Shown: positions 18,080-27,678 of the stretch, piece by piece
Position numbering within the stretch: position 1 is the stretch's first letter
Layout: each line of letters starts with the position of its first letter
Program-made: the position numbers and the translations under genes
Notes under the pieces: generated by a model
What the model was told of the DNA's origin: nothing
What the model saw: only the letters and a program-made list of their open reading frames with translations
The model's database searches: none
From: Gammaproteobacteria bacterium
GTDB taxonomy: Bacteria > Pseudomonadota > Gammaproteobacteria > CAIRSR01
NCBI GenBank assembly: GCA_963575655.1
Contig: CAUYTY010000250.1
Coordinates: 1 to 64,000 of the forward strand
Length of the DNA: 64,000 nt
Direction of reading: 5' to 3'

Positions 18080-18400
18080 TCACACCTGTTTAGGATCCAG
18101 GATTACCGCTATTGCGGCGGCGATGGCCTGCTCCCGATGCTCCTCTGCCAACTGTTTGAGCATCGCTAGGCGCTCTTCATAGCGGCGTTGTATTTCACCC
18201 ACGGCCTGAGTGGCGCGCTCCTGGGCCTTATCGACGAAGGAAGATTGAAGTTCGGGGATACGGGCCGTAAAGCGCTCATTTGCAGCCTGGGCATCGGCTA
18301 ATGCCTCACGGATGATATGTTCATGCTCTCCATCGGCTTGGTTGACCAGGTGCTGGGCCTTGATTTCCGCATCCAGCAGGCGTTTTAGGATAGCTTCCAC
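18080..18400 (-). CDS. small coiled-coil V/A-type ATPase stalk subunit (G/H-like)
   Basis: A 106-residue protein that is almost entirely a charged helix with heptads (AEIKAQHLVNQADGEHEHII, EEHREQAIAAAIAVIL). This matches the peripheral-stalk subunit called G, H or F in bacterial V/A-ATPases. It begins with GTG at 18400, behind a strong AAGGGGGT site five bases away. It is the first gene of the subunit set on this strand (stalk, C, I). Its assignment rests on coiled-coil character and position rather than on a diagnostic motif. Confidence 0.75.
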   Translation of the reverse strand: MEAILKRLLDAEIKAQHLVNQADGEHEHIIREALADAQAANERFTARIPELQSSFVDKAQERATQAVGEIQRRYEERLAMLKQLAEEHREQAIAAAIAVILDPKQV

Positions 18401-18453
18401 GTATAACCCCCTTATGATGCCGAATAATTTCTGGTTTCAGCAATAAACAACTT

Positions 18454-19098
18454 TCAGATGTTCGATTCATTCGTCGTTAATAAATTCATTTTATTTAGCT
18501 GGACCTTGCATGACTCCAGAACGGAGACTAAGGCATTAAACAAAAGCTCCAGGTCTTCAATCACAAAACGCTTGTTATGGAAAGTAAATAATTTGTTTTT
18601 CAGTTTTGCGATCTCCCAGATCTCACCATTCGATACTAATCCGTAGATCGTAACAGACTCATTATTATTAATTTGCTGAATAGCGATCATTTCCAATCCG
18701 CATTGCGCCCAACCCCCGGAGAAATTATCTTTCTTGGCCTCAACAACCGCCAGTACCGGGAAATCGAAAATGATCTTTCCGAGTGCAGAACGTTTAGAAA
18801 TTAGGTAGTCAGGGATTCCGGTCAAGTCATCGTCATATTCTAGGGATTGATGGCTCCAGATCGAAAAGATATCAGAATAAAGTTTCCAAGCATCTTTCAA
18901 TACCGGATAGATTAGGTTTTCACAAATGGCGGCCTCAGACACATCGTAGGCTACTTCTTTTAATGTGAAAGAAATATCCTGGCGAACTGCCTGACTCATT
19001 TCTGCTGTTTTTATTATTTTAAAATCCGTTTCGGTGTAATTGATTTTATAGTGTTTTAATACGGTAGCGAGGGATTTAAATTGATCGTTAAACGCCAT
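18454..19098 (-). CDS. putative PD-(D/E)XK-fold protein
   Basis: Unrecognised protein of 214 residues. Its middle shows GIPDYLIS, a hydrophobic strand and VLAVVEAKKDN, with the spacing of a PD-(D/E)XK nuclease core (Asp, then Glu-x-Lys). This core is common to restriction enzymes and to the N-terminal part of type I restriction subunits. A later GLEMIAIQQIN helix suits that fold. The gene is more AT-rich than its neighbours, which suggests transfer. GAGGAG lies six bases before the ATG. It sits between folP and the V-ATPase set, where E. coli would have glmM. No methylase is adjacent, so a restriction role is unsupported. Confidence 0.7.
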   Translation of the reverse strand: MAFNDQFKSLATVLKHYKINYTETDFKIIKTAEMSQAVRQDISFTLKEVAYDVSEAAICENLIYPVLKDAWKLYSDIFSIWSHQSLEYDDDLTGIPDYLISKRSALGKIIFDFPVLAVVEAKKDNFSGGWAQCGLEMIAIQQINNNESVTIYGLVSNGEIWEIAKLKNKLFTFHNKRFVIEDLELLFNALVSVLESCKVQLNKMNLLTTNESNI

Positions 19099-19261
19099 GC
19101 GCTACTCCTCACGTAGGAAATTCAATAGGAGAAGGGGAGTGGGCAGGTGATCGTCTCAAGTGGATCATTTCCAAGAAATTCACAACCGACGCTCGCCATC
19201 GGGTGGCGGATGATGTACGGATGGATGATGCTCATCGTGGTAGCGCCACGAGAAATACCGG

Positions 19262-20077
19262 TTATTTAACAGCATATATCGAGTGACAGACGCGCAGTGC
19301 CTCAATGGTTGGCCCCACGTCGTGGACTCGGAGAATGGCCGCGCCTTGCCAGGCAGCGATGACCGCAAGTGCCAGACTACCATGCAGACGGTGCTCTACG
19401 GGTACGTCCAGTACTGCGCCAATCATAGATTTACGCGACAAGCCTACCAAGATTGGTAGACCGAGATCCGCTAGGGTATCCAAGTGGCGTAAAAGGCGTT
19501 GGTTGTGGATGAGGAGTTTGCCGAAACCGAAGCCAGGATCGATCACCAGCCGTTCACGGGAGATCCCCGCAGCTTCGCAGATACGCACCCGATCCGCCAA
19601 AAAATCTTTCACCTCAGCCACGACATCGTCATAGTGGGGGTGGGCCTGCATAGTGGAGGGTTCGCCCTGAAGATGCATCAGGCAGATACGGGCTGAACTG
19701 GCGGCTGCTATTTCCAACGCACCGGGGATGCGCAGAGCGCGCACATCGTTGAGAAAGGTGGCTCCTACAGCGATGGCTGCAACCATCACCTTGGGCTTAC
19801 TGGTATCTACGGAGAGAGTAACCGAAAAGCGGCTACGCAGGGCCTCGAGCACCGGTACGACGCGCTCGATCTCCTGATCGGCGGAGATTGGTTGCGCCCC
19901 AGGGCGCGTCGATTCACCGCCCACATCAAGGATCGCTGCCCCTTCTTCCACCATTCGTGCCGCTTGGTCTACCGCCGCCGATATTTCGAGATAACGACCC
20001 CCGTCAGAAAAAGAGTCGGGGGTAACGTTAAGGATGCCCATTACCTGGACCATGGGACGAGCGGAGGCATGGGACAT
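19262..20077 (-). CDS. folP: dihydropteroate synthase
   Basis: Joins p-aminobenzoate to dihydropterin pyrophosphate in folate synthesis; target of sulfonamides. The 271-residue product shows the family signatures: MGILNVTPDSFSDGG at the start, DVGGESTRPGA, NDVRALR, the phosphate-binding VIDPGFGFGK and GLSRKSMIG. It follows ftsH by about 140 bases, the same order as in E. coli. Confidence 0.97.
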   Translation of the reverse strand: MSHASARPMVQVMGILNVTPDSFSDGGRYLEISAAVDQAARMVEEGAAILDVGGESTRPGAQPISADQEIERVVPVLEALRSRFSVTLSVDTSKPKVMVAAIAVGATFLNDVRALRIPGALEIAAASSARICLMHLQGEPSTMQAHPHYDDVVAEVKDFLADRVRICEAAGISRERLVIDPGFGFGKLLIHNQRLLRHLDTLADLGLPILVGLSRKSMIGAVLDVPVEHRLHGSLALAVIAAWQGAAILRVHDVGPTIEALRVCHSIYAVK

Positions 20078-20215
20078 AGCTCAACTCAAGAGGCAGAAAA
20101 CTAATAAATTCCGTTACTCACCACCAAAAACGTTTTCTTGGTCCCTGGTTCGTCACGACTTTGGCCATATACAAAAAATTTCCTGGCCAAAGTCGCGCGA
20201 TTAGTAATAGTCATC

Positions 20216-22138
20216 TCAATGCAAGCGGGCCGGACCGCCAATTCGTCCACCGCCAGGGAGATCACCCTTACCGGATTCACGGGCCGGAGGAGTCGCCTCC
20301 ACAGGACGGCCTCGCGGGGTATCCTCCCAATCCTCAGGGGGTTGAGGCGGCTTGCCAGCCATAATATCGTCGATCTGGCTGGCATCAATCGTCTCGTATT
20401 TGATCAACGCATCGGCCATCAGATGGAGTTTATCCAGATTGTCCATCAGCAATTGTTCGGCGCGGCAGAAGTTGTGATCAATGATGGACCGGATCTCTTC
20501 GTCGATGATGTGGGCGGTCTCATCGGAGATCATTTTGTGCTGGGTCACGGAGTGCCCAAGGAATACCTCACCCTCGTCCTCCATGTAGGTAAGTGGCCCA
20601 AGTTTCTCGGAGAGCCCCCAACGGGTAACCATATTACGTGCAATATCGGTGGCGCGTTGGATGTCATTGCTTGCCCCGGTGGTGACGCACTCGGAGCCGA
20701 AGATAATCTTCTCCGCGAGTCGACCACCAAACAAACTCGCGATCTGACTCTCCAGTCGTTGTTTGCTAAAGCTGTAGCGATCCTCTTCCGGGAGAAACAT
20801 GGTGACACCCAGGGCTCGTCCGCGAGGAATAATACTCACCTTGTAGACCGGGTCGTGGACTGGTACCAAACGTCCGATGATGGCATGTCCCGATTCATGA
20901 TACGCGGTGAGTTTCTTCTCTTCCTCGCTCATGACCATGGAGCGACGTTCGGCGCCCATCATGATCTTATCTTTGGCCTTCTCGAAGTCTTCCATCTCCA
21001 CGAGGCGCTTGTTGGCCCGGGCGGCAAACAAGGCCGCCTCGTTGACTAGGTTCGCCAGATCGGCCCCGGAGAAACCAGGGCTACCACGTGCGATGATGCT
21101 GGGCTGAACATCATCGGCGAGTGGGACGCGGCGCATATGGACACGAATGATCTGTTCACGGCCACGCACGTCAGGCAATGGCACCACCACTTGGCGGTCA
21201 AAACGGCCCGGACGCAACAGGGCCGGATCAAGCACATCGGGGCGGTTGGTGGCGGCAATGACGATGACGCCCTCGTTGCCCTCGAAGCCATCCATCTCGA
21301 CCAAGAGTTGATTTAGGGTTTGTTCACGCTCGTCGTGGCCACCGCCCAAACCTGCACCACGATGACGACCCACTGCATCAATCTCGTCGATAAAGATGAT
21401 GCACGGGGCGTGCTTTTTGGCCTGCTCGAACATGTCGCGCACGCGCGAGGCGCCCACGCCCACGAACATCTCCACGAAGTCTGAACCAGAGATGGTAAAA
21501 AATGGGACCTTTGCCTCTCCCGCGATGGCCTTCGCAAGGAGGGTCTTACCGGTACCCGGTGGACCAACCATCAGTACGCCGCGCGGAATCTTGCCACCGA
21601 GCTTCTGAAACTTACCGGGGTCGCGCAGGAATTCCACTAACTCCCCAACCTCTTCCTTAGCCTCTTCAACCCCTGCTACGTCGGCAAAAGTAACCTTGAC
21701 CTGGTCTTCGTTGAGCATCCGCGCTCGACTCTTGCCGAAGGACAGCGCCCCTCGTCCACCAGTTCCGCCCTGCATCTGACGCATGAAGAAGATCCAGACC
21801 CCGATCAGCAACAACATCGGGAACCAGGAGATAAACATCTGCATCAGGATGCCTTGCTGCTCCGGGGGGCGGGCGTCAATGGCCACGCTGTTGGAGATCA
21901 GGTCCCCGAGAAGTCCCGGATCACCTGGGTTGTAGGTAGTAAAACGTTCACCGTTCTGGAGAATGCCGCGAATGGAACGGTCTTCGATGATCACCCGTTG
22001 TACCCGCCCCTGCTTCACATCGATAATAAACTGTGAATATTCAAGGCGTTGCGAAGGGGTCTGACGAGGTCCAAAGTTGTTGAACACCGACATCAGGACG
22101 ACGGCGATGACCACCCAGAGAATCAGATTTTTGGCCAT
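20216..22138 (-). CDS. ftsH: ATP-dependent zinc metalloprotease FtsH
   Basis: Membrane-bound AAA+ protease that degrades misfolded membrane proteins and regulatory proteins. The 640-residue product has two N-terminal membrane segments (about 5-23 and 100-120), an AAA domain with Walker A GPPGTGKT, Walker [13 protein letters not shown] and the second region of homology, and the zinc site HESGH in [12 protein letters not shown]. The start [10 protein letters not shown] matches the family; a TTG three codons earlier gives no advantage. The gene lies between rlmE and folP. Confidence 0.98.
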   Translation of the reverse strand: MAKNLILWVVIAVVLMSVFNNFGPRQTPSQRLEYSQFIIDVKQGRVQRVIIEDRSIRGILQNGERFTTYNPGDPGLLGDLISNSVAIDARPPEQQGILMQMFISWFPMLLLIGVWIFFMRQMQGGTGGRGALSFGKSRARMLNEDQVKVTFADVAGVEEAKEEVGELVEFLRDPGKFQKLGGKIPRGVLMVGPPGTGKTLLAKAIAGEAKVPFFTISGSDFVEMFVGVGASRVRDMFEQAKKHAPCIIFIDEIDAVGRHRGAGLGGGHDEREQTLNQLLVEMDGFEGNEGVIVIAATNRPDVLDPALLRPGRFDRQVVVPLPDVRGREQIIRVHMRRVPLADDVQPSIIARGSPGFSGADLANLVNEAALFAARANKRLVEMEDFEKAKDKIMMGAERRSMVMSEEEKKLTAYHESGHAIIGRLVPVHDPVYKVSIIPRGRALGVTMFLPEEDRYSFSKQRLESQIASLFGGRLAEKIIFGSECVTTGASNDIQRATDIARNMVTRWGLSEKLGPLTYMEDEGEVFLGHSVTQHKMISDETAHIIDEEIRSIIDHNFCRAEQLLMDNLDKLHLMADALIKYETIDASQIDDIMAGKPPQPPEDWEDTPRGRPVEATPPARESGKGDLPGGGRIGGPARLH

Positions 22139-22284
22139 GTCGTTCAAGAGATTATTCCTTAGACGTTAGTTGAGCAGGGGGCATCAGAACAGAGGCGAAG
22201 AAAAAGCTGCCTGGATTTTTCTCCGTAGGTTTAAAAAGTGATTGACAAATCCTGTCCACCTCGGCGCAATACTATAGCGCAATG

Positions 22285-22905
22285 CTACACTATAAAACCC
22301 TTGGCCAATACATAGACTTCTCGACTTTCCGGGCGAGAGGCTGGAGGTTTACGCAACGCCACCGTTTTGAATCGGCTACGCAACTGTTTGATAAAAGCAT
22401 CACAGCCCTCGCCTTGAAACACCTTCATCAGCAGAGACCCGTCGCGGTCGAGCACACGCTGTGCGAATTCATCCGCCAATTCCGCAAGATATAGGGTTCG
22501 TGGCTGGTCTACGGTAGGAATTCCACTCAAATTCGGCGCCATATCAGAGAGGACCAAGCCCACCCGCCGTTCTCCCAGGGTCGTTAGAAGTCGCTCGCAG
22601 ATCGATGACTCTCGAAAGTCACCTTGGATGAATTCTACTCCCGCAGTGGCCTCCATCGGCAGGAGGTCCAAGGCAACTACTCGTCCCTTCGGTCCCACGA
22701 GGGTTGCCGCTACCCGTGACCACCCTCCAGGCGCCGCTCCCAGATCTACGACCGTCATTCCTGGTCGCAGCAGCCGATCGCGTTGTTGGATCTCCTCTAA
22801 CTTGAAGGCAGCCCGCGACGGTAGCCCCCGAGCTTGGGCCTGACGGACGTAGGGATCGGAAAAGTGGCGATCCAACCAACGGGCACTGCTTTTGGTGCGG
22901 GACAC
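22285..22905 (-). CDS. rlmE: 23S rRNA (uridine-2'-O-)-methyltransferase RlmE
   Basis: Methylates U2552 in the A-loop of 23S rRNA. I chose the GTG at 22905 (VSRTKSSARWLDRH), because it gives 206 residues and all catalytic residues then sit three positions before those of E. coli RlmE: Lys35, Asp121 (SDMAPNLSG), Lys161 (LLMKVFQGEG) and Glu196. The SAM-binding motif VVDLGAAPGGWS is intact. The open frame extends to 23049, but the extra residues are unlike the family. No strong ribosome site is visible at the GTG. The order rlmE-ftsH-folP is conserved in gammaproteobacteria. Confidence 0.93.
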   Translation of the reverse strand: MSRTKSSARWLDRHFSDPYVRQAQARGLPSRAAFKLEEIQQRDRLLRPGMTVVDLGAAPGGWSRVAATLVGPKGRVVALDLLPMEATAGVEFIQGDFRESSICERLLTTLGERRVGLVLSDMAPNLSGIPTVDQPRTLYLAELADEFAQRVLDRDGSLLMKVFQGEGCDAFIKQLRSRFKTVALRKPPASRPESREVYVLAKGFIV

Positions 22906-23193
22906 AGGTAAACACAGGTAGGACAATGGGGGAAGTACTCCGGATCGCCGTGCAACATACCGTATGCGGTCTTGGTAGGGAAGATCGAAAAGCCTAAACG
23001 CAGAACAAACTGATGATATGAACCACGCCAACCTCACCGCAACCATCATCCAGACCAGACCGTTCTTTCCCGACTATCCCGCAGTACAATCTTCCTAACA
23101 TAGGGTGGGTTAGAGCAAGGTTGACTGTGATGGATCCAGTGTTCCAAGCGTTATGATAAAGTCCCAGCGGGCTTCCTGTGGATATCTATCCCT

Positions 23194-26100
23194 ATGCCAA
23201 TCAAATTCCCCTATTACTCATCCGCCTTACGGGTTCTGTCGCTGGTTATGCTGCTGACGGGGCCGGTGGTGGCCCGTGCCGCCACTGACGCAGACAGCTA
23301 TCGATGGGAGGGTTGGAATTTCCTCGCAGACCTCCCCTCTGAACCGGTTCGCTCGGGCAGTGAGGTCAACTATCCCCCATTTTCAAACGTAACTCCCGAC
23401 GATCACGCCAGTGGCTTTTCAGTGGAGTTGTTGCGTGCGGTCCTTGCGGTCATGGGGCGAGAGGTCCGGTTCGAGATTGGTGCTCGGTCCGTCCTCGAAC
23501 AAGAGCTGATTGAGCACCGTCTCCAGGTGCTTCCCATTGCAGCGCGCACTGTCGAACGTGAAACCCTTTTTGACTTTAGTGTCCCGTATCTGAAAATGCC
23601 AGGCACCATTGTGGTACGAAAAGGTGATAACCGCATCCGGGAGACCACCGACCTTAGGGATAAGAAGATTCTGGTTATGGAAGGTGACATCGCAGAAAGC
23701 TACGTGTTAAACCACCAACTCACGGATTCTGTAATTACCGCAAAGAATTTTGTCGATGCCCTAAAACAACTGGACAGTGGGGTCGGCGATGCTGTAGTGA
23801 TGCAGAAACTAGTGGCGCAGAGACTCATTGATGTTTTATCCCTCAACCTTACAACGGTTGGCCAGCCTCTCGCCAATTATCAAGAACTGTGCTTCGCTGT
23901 GCGTAATGGCGATAAGAAACTATTAGCGATGCTGAACGAAGGTCTGGCTTCGACCATCGCCGATGGCACCTTCGAGCACCTTCGGCAAAAATGGCTAATA
24001 CCGCTACCGGAATATTACTACCCCTCGCAGTTTTTGCGGATCATCACAATACTGTGCATGGCGCTGTTTCTCGCGTGGGGACTTCGATGGAGCTGGCATG
24101 GTTCACTGCGCAAAGCGGTCAAGACGCGAACTGTGGAATTGTCGGAATCCAACCGCCAACTCACGCAAGATATTATTGAACGTCGTCTAGCGGAAGAGGG
24201 CCTACGTCGCTATGCCGCAGAGATGGCCGACCTCTACGACCACGCCCCCGTTGGTTACCACTCCCTGGACGCCGAAGGCGTCTTCGTTCGTATCAATGAC
24301 ACCGAGTTGGCCTGGCTTGGTTACACCCGAGAAGAACTCCTCTGGCGCAAACGCTTTCAGGACCTGTTGAGCCCAGAGAGTGTGATGGCCTTCCAGCGTA
24401 GTTTCCCGATTTTTAAGGAGTATGGTTGGGTAAAAGACCTAGAATTTGACATGGTACGCAAGGACGGTAGCCTTCTCCCGGTCCTGCTCAGTACCATTGT
24501 TGTGCGAGGAGATACCGGCGGCTATCTAATGGATCGTTCCACGGTCTACGATATCACCGAGCGTCGACGGGCAGAGATTGCCCTGCGTCAGCGCGAGACC
24601 GAATTGCGGGAGGCGCAACGACTGGCTCAAGTAGGGAGTTGGGAGTGGACCCCCCAGACCGATGCTCTCCACTGGTCTGACGAGCGTTATCGTATTGCTG
24701 GCATCGACCCGACTCTGCCACCACCTACTTACCAAAACCTGTCCCAATTCTATACCCCCGCCAGCCTCGCCCGGCTAACGCCGATGATGCAACAGACGCT
24801 CCGGACCGGGGATCCCTACGAAGACGAGCTGGAAACCATTCACCCCGATGGCTCCACGGGTTGGGTCAATATCCGTGGTGAGGTGCGACGCGATTCGCAA
24901 GGAACGGTTATAGGGCTGCGTGGTACGGTCCAGGACATCACCGAGCGTAAACGGGTCGAAAACGAGTTGCTACGCCATCGCGAACACCTTGAGCTATTGG
25001 TTGCGGAACGCACCGCAGAATTGCGAGAGAGTGAGCTGCGTTATCGCACCGTGGCCGATTTCACCGCCGACTGGGAGACCTGGCGCGGCGAGGATGGTCA
25101 ATACCGCTACGTTTCCCCGGCTAGCGAGAATATTACTGGCTATCCTGCATCCGCTTTCTTGAATGACGCGGACCTTATGGAGCGCATTATCTATCCCGAT
25201 GATCGGGAGCGCGTCGTTGCCCACCTCCACAATCAAGCCGACCACCAAACCCCGACGACCATGGAATTCCGCATCATCCGGGCGGATGGTCAGGTGGCGT
25301 GGATTGAACATATCTGTCGACCGATCTATGACGACGCCAACCGCTACGCCGGTAGCCGGGCTAGTAACCGCGATATCACCGAGCGTAAGCGCGCCGAAGA
25401 GGCATTACGCGAGGCGGATCAGCGTAAGGATCAATTCTTGGCCATCCTCGGCCACGAATTGCGCAATCCGTTGGCCCCCATTCGTAACGCTGCCGAGCTA
25501 TTGCACCAAGGGACCTCACTCACCTCGGACCAAGTACGCTGGGCAGCAGACCTACTCGGTCGTCAGGTCTCCCACATTACCCGTCTGGTAGATGACCTAC
25601 TCGATGTCTCACGGATTACCCGCGGCAAGGTTCAACTCCAGCGAATACCCGTAGACCTCACGGAGATTGCCTCGCGTGCCCTGGAGCAGACTCGCCCTCT
25701 CCTGGAAGAGGCTCACCATCGCCTCCAAACCAGTTTCCCGGCTCAACCGCTAACCGTAGAGGCGGATCCGGTACGGCTCGCCCAGGTCATTGGCAACCTC
25801 CTTACCAACACCGCAAAATACACCGACCCAGGTGGTACGGTGTGGCTCACCGTGGCCGAGGAAGCAGGGCAGGCGGTAGTGCAAGTACGCGATAACGGGA
25901 TCGGCATCCCACCCGATCTGCTGCCTCGAGTCTTCGATATGTTCATTCAGGCCGAACAAGGGCTCGATCGAGCGCGCGGAGGACTGGGGCTGGGGCTGAC
26001 CTTGGCGCGGAGTCTTGTGGAAATGCACGGCGGACACATCGAGGCACAGAGTTCGGGGCGGGGACAGGGTAGTACCTTCACCGTTCGTCTGCCATTGTGG

Positions 26101-26508
26101 CGGGTATCGACCTCCCCTCCAGCCTTGACCCAATCCACCTCCACCCCCTCGTCCACCCGCACGATCCTGGTCGTAGACGACAATCCGGATGTGGCAGAGT
26201 CCTTCGCTCTGTTGCTAGAAATTTGGGGGCACCATGTCCACGTTGTCTACAACGGCGAGGCCGCAATTGCGACGTGTAGCCAATTGCGCCCGGAAATTGT
26301 CTTTCTGGATATAGGCCTACCCGGAATTGATGGCTATGAGACCGCGCGTCGCTTGCGTCAAACAGAGGCTGGTCGTGCCGTTTATCTAGTTGCCGTCACC
26401 GGTTATGGCCAAGAAGAGGATGTGGCTCAGGCCACTGCGGCAGGCTTTGATGCCCATCTGCTCAAGCCAGTAGTACCAGAGGCCCTAGAAGCGTGCCTTG
26501 CACGATAA
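23194..26508 (+). CDS. hybrid sensor histidine kinase with periplasmic solute-binding domain
   Basis: Membrane two-component kinase of BvgS-like architecture, 1104 residues. Order: signal peptide (1-29), a bacterial solute-binding family 3 domain (about 55-275; [20 protein letters not shown] start), one membrane segment (about 280-302), three PAS/PAC domains each ending in DITERRRAE or DITERKR, a HisKA domain with phospho-acceptor His754 in [11 protein letters not shown], an ATPase domain ([33 protein letters not shown]) and a C-terminal receiver with Asp1039 in [11 protein letters not shown]. It probably senses an amino acid or similar small molecule. No separate response regulator is adjacent. 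It is divergent from rlmE. A small GAGAGG...CCTCTC hairpin follows the stop. Confidence 0.95.
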   Translation: MPIKFPYYSSALRVLSLVMLLTGPVVARAATDADSYRWEGWNFLADLPSEPVRSGSEVNYPPFSNVTPDDHASGFSVELLRAVLAVMGREVRFEIGARSVLEQELIEHRLQVLPIAARTVERETLFDFSVPYLKMPGTIVVRKGDNRIRETTDLRDKKILVMEGDIAESYVLNHQLTDSVITAKNFVDALKQLDSGVGDAVVMQKLVAQRLIDVLSLNLTTVGQPLANYQELCFAVRNGDKKLLAMLNEGLASTIADGTFEHLRQKWLIPLPEYYYPSQFLRIITILCMALFLAWGLRWSWHGSLRKAVKTRTVELSESNRQLTQDIIERRLAEEGLRRYAAEMADLYDHAPVGYHSLDAEGVFVRINDTELAWLGYTREELLWRKRFQDLLSPESVMAFQRSFPIFKEYGWVKDLEFDMVRKDGSLLPVLLSTIVVRGDTGGYLMDRSTVYDITERRRAEIALRQRETELREAQRLAQVGSWEWTPQTDALHWSDERYRIAGIDPTLPPPTYQNLSQFYTPASLARLTPMMQQTLRTGDPYEDELETIHPDGSTGWVNIRGEVRRDSQGTVIGLRGTVQDITERKRVENELLRHREHLELLVAERTAELRESELRYRTVADFTADWETWRGEDGQYRYVSPASENITGYPASAFLNDADLMERIIYPDDRERVVAHLHNQADHQTPTTMEFRIIRADGQVAWIEHICRPIYDDANRYAGSRASNRDITERKRAEEALREADQRKDQFLAILGHELRNPLAPIRNAAELLHQGTSLTSDQVRWAADLLGRQVSHITRLVDDLLDVSRITRGKVQLQRIPVDLTEIASRALEQTRPLLEEAHHRLQTSFPAQPLTVEADPVRLAQVIGNLLTNTAKYTDPGGTVWLTVAEEAGQAVVQVRDNGIGIPPDLLPRVFDMFIQAEQGLDRARGGLGLGLTLARSLVEMHGGHIEAQSSGRGQGSTFTVRLPLWRVSTSPPALTQSTSTPSSTRTILVVDDNPDVAESFALLLEIWGHHVHVVYNGEAAIATCSQLRPEIVFLDIGLPGIDGYETARRLRQTEAGRAVYLVAVTGYGQEEDVAQATAAGFDAHLLKPVVPEALEACLAR

Positions 26509-26568
26509 ATGGTAGAGAAGGAGAGGGTGAAACCTCTCATTTGAGTACTACCTAACCCAAGTTGCTAC

Positions 26569-27499
26569 CTATGCGGTGAGAAACGAAAACGTCCCTCTCC
26601 CCCCGGGAGTGTATAGACCGTGTTGGCAGAAAAATACATCCAACAAACCGTCTTGAGTGGTGGGACGCAGGGCGACCGAATGGCCATGGAAAGCCTTACC
26701 CACCCTCCACTCCCGTCCTAGGTAGCTTAGCTCCCCCTGTCCTTGGACCTTGCGCACGATGTCATCGGGAGCATATTCAATCGGTGGCAAATCCTCTAGA
26801 AACGGTTTTGTGCTGGGTCGATACCTGCTGGAGGGAGGGCGCAACGCTAGGGATTCATGAGGGCGTTCCAGGTTATAGAGGTCGCGCCAGGCATCAAAGC
26901 ATTTTTGCGCCTCGATTTGGTCGGAAAACGTGATATGGGCCAAAAGTTCGGCTTTGAGGGTACGGTGAAAGCGTTCGTCCTTCCCCTGGGTTTGCGGATG
27001 GTAAGGGCGGCTGTGGCTGACCCGGATACCCAGCCGCATTAACCAAACTGTTAGGGGTGTATAAGGGGAACCCAACGTATCTCCCCACGGCGAACCGTTG
27101 TCCATTGTCATCCGCCAAGGTAGGCCATGACAGCGAAAGGTTTCCGTTAGGGCCTGTTGAACAGTGGCGGTCTGTTCATTGAGGCAGGCGCGTAAGCAGA
27201 CGGCATAGCGTGAATGGTCGTCCAGCACCGTTAGCGGGTGGCAACGCCCTTCACGCATCGCCACATGGCCCTTGAAATCCATTTGCCACAGATCATTGGG
27301 GGCAGGGTGCTCGAATCGGCACCAGGGCGCGTGTTTGGCACTTTCCTCAGGATTCAACGAAACGATTCAATAACTTGTATCCAGTTTTCGGACTGATACC
27401 AAACTGGCGGCACAAGGCACGGATATTTGCACCTTCCTGGCGGGCCAGATGCACAAACTCTTTTCGGGACGACATGAGTGACACCTCTTTCCAAGGCAT
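26569..27499 (-). pseudogene. IS481-family transposase, broken by an internal deletion
   Basis: The N-terminal frame starts at 27499 (MPWKEV), has a helix-turn-helix (NIRALCRQFGISPKTGYKLL) and stops soon after. The C-terminal frame (from about 27357) holds the rve-type catalytic core: NDLWQMDFKGH, LTVLDDHSRYAV, TMDNGSPWG and GKDERFHRTLKAEL give the D, D, E residues. The usual 60-70 residues between these parts are missing and the frame changes at the junction, so this is a deletion rather than a simple frameshift. The last codons (PGGRGTFSFLTA) lie beyond the left inverted repeat and are read from the flanking palindromic element. Confidence 0.88.
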
Positions 27500-27588
27500 G
27501 AACGCTCTCCAGTGGGATGGACTTTCATGCAGTTTGAAGTGTTACCCATGTCCCCGAACACCCGTTACCTATGTCCCCGGTCTATACA
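26610..27588. mobile_element. IS481-family insertion sequence, defective
   Basis: Bounded by inverted ends TGTATAGACCG (26610) and CGGTCTATACA (ending 27588). Contains only the broken transposase. It is inserted in the centre of a family A repeat. No clean target duplication is evident, though short CCGGGAG/CCCGGAG sequences flank it. Confidence 0.82.
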
Positions 27589-27678
27589 ATCCCGGAGGGA
27601 GAGTGGAGAAAAGCGCGCTAGGTAGCAACTTGGGTTACTAACAAATTATTTGTTTATTAAATGTGGAGATATAAGACA

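Larger units (their letters stand above)
26553..27637. repeat. family A palindromic repeat split by an insertion sequence
   Basis: The outer ends TAACCCAAGTTGCTACCTA and TAGGTAGCAACTTGGGTTA, plus the inner TGCGGTGAGAAACG and GGAGAAAAGCGCGCTA, match the intact 93-bp element at 45971-46063. The insertion sequence sits in its G/C-rich centre. Confidence 0.85.

Noticed and set aside
18454-19098. The AT-rich gene as a missing V-ATPase subunit (E or F)
   Set aside because: It has no coiled coil or subunit motif; the visible motifs suit a nuclease fold instead.
22906-23049. Upstream extension of the rlmE reading frame
   Set aside because: Length and the positions of the four catalytic residues fit the GTG at 22905; the extension has no counterpart in RlmE.
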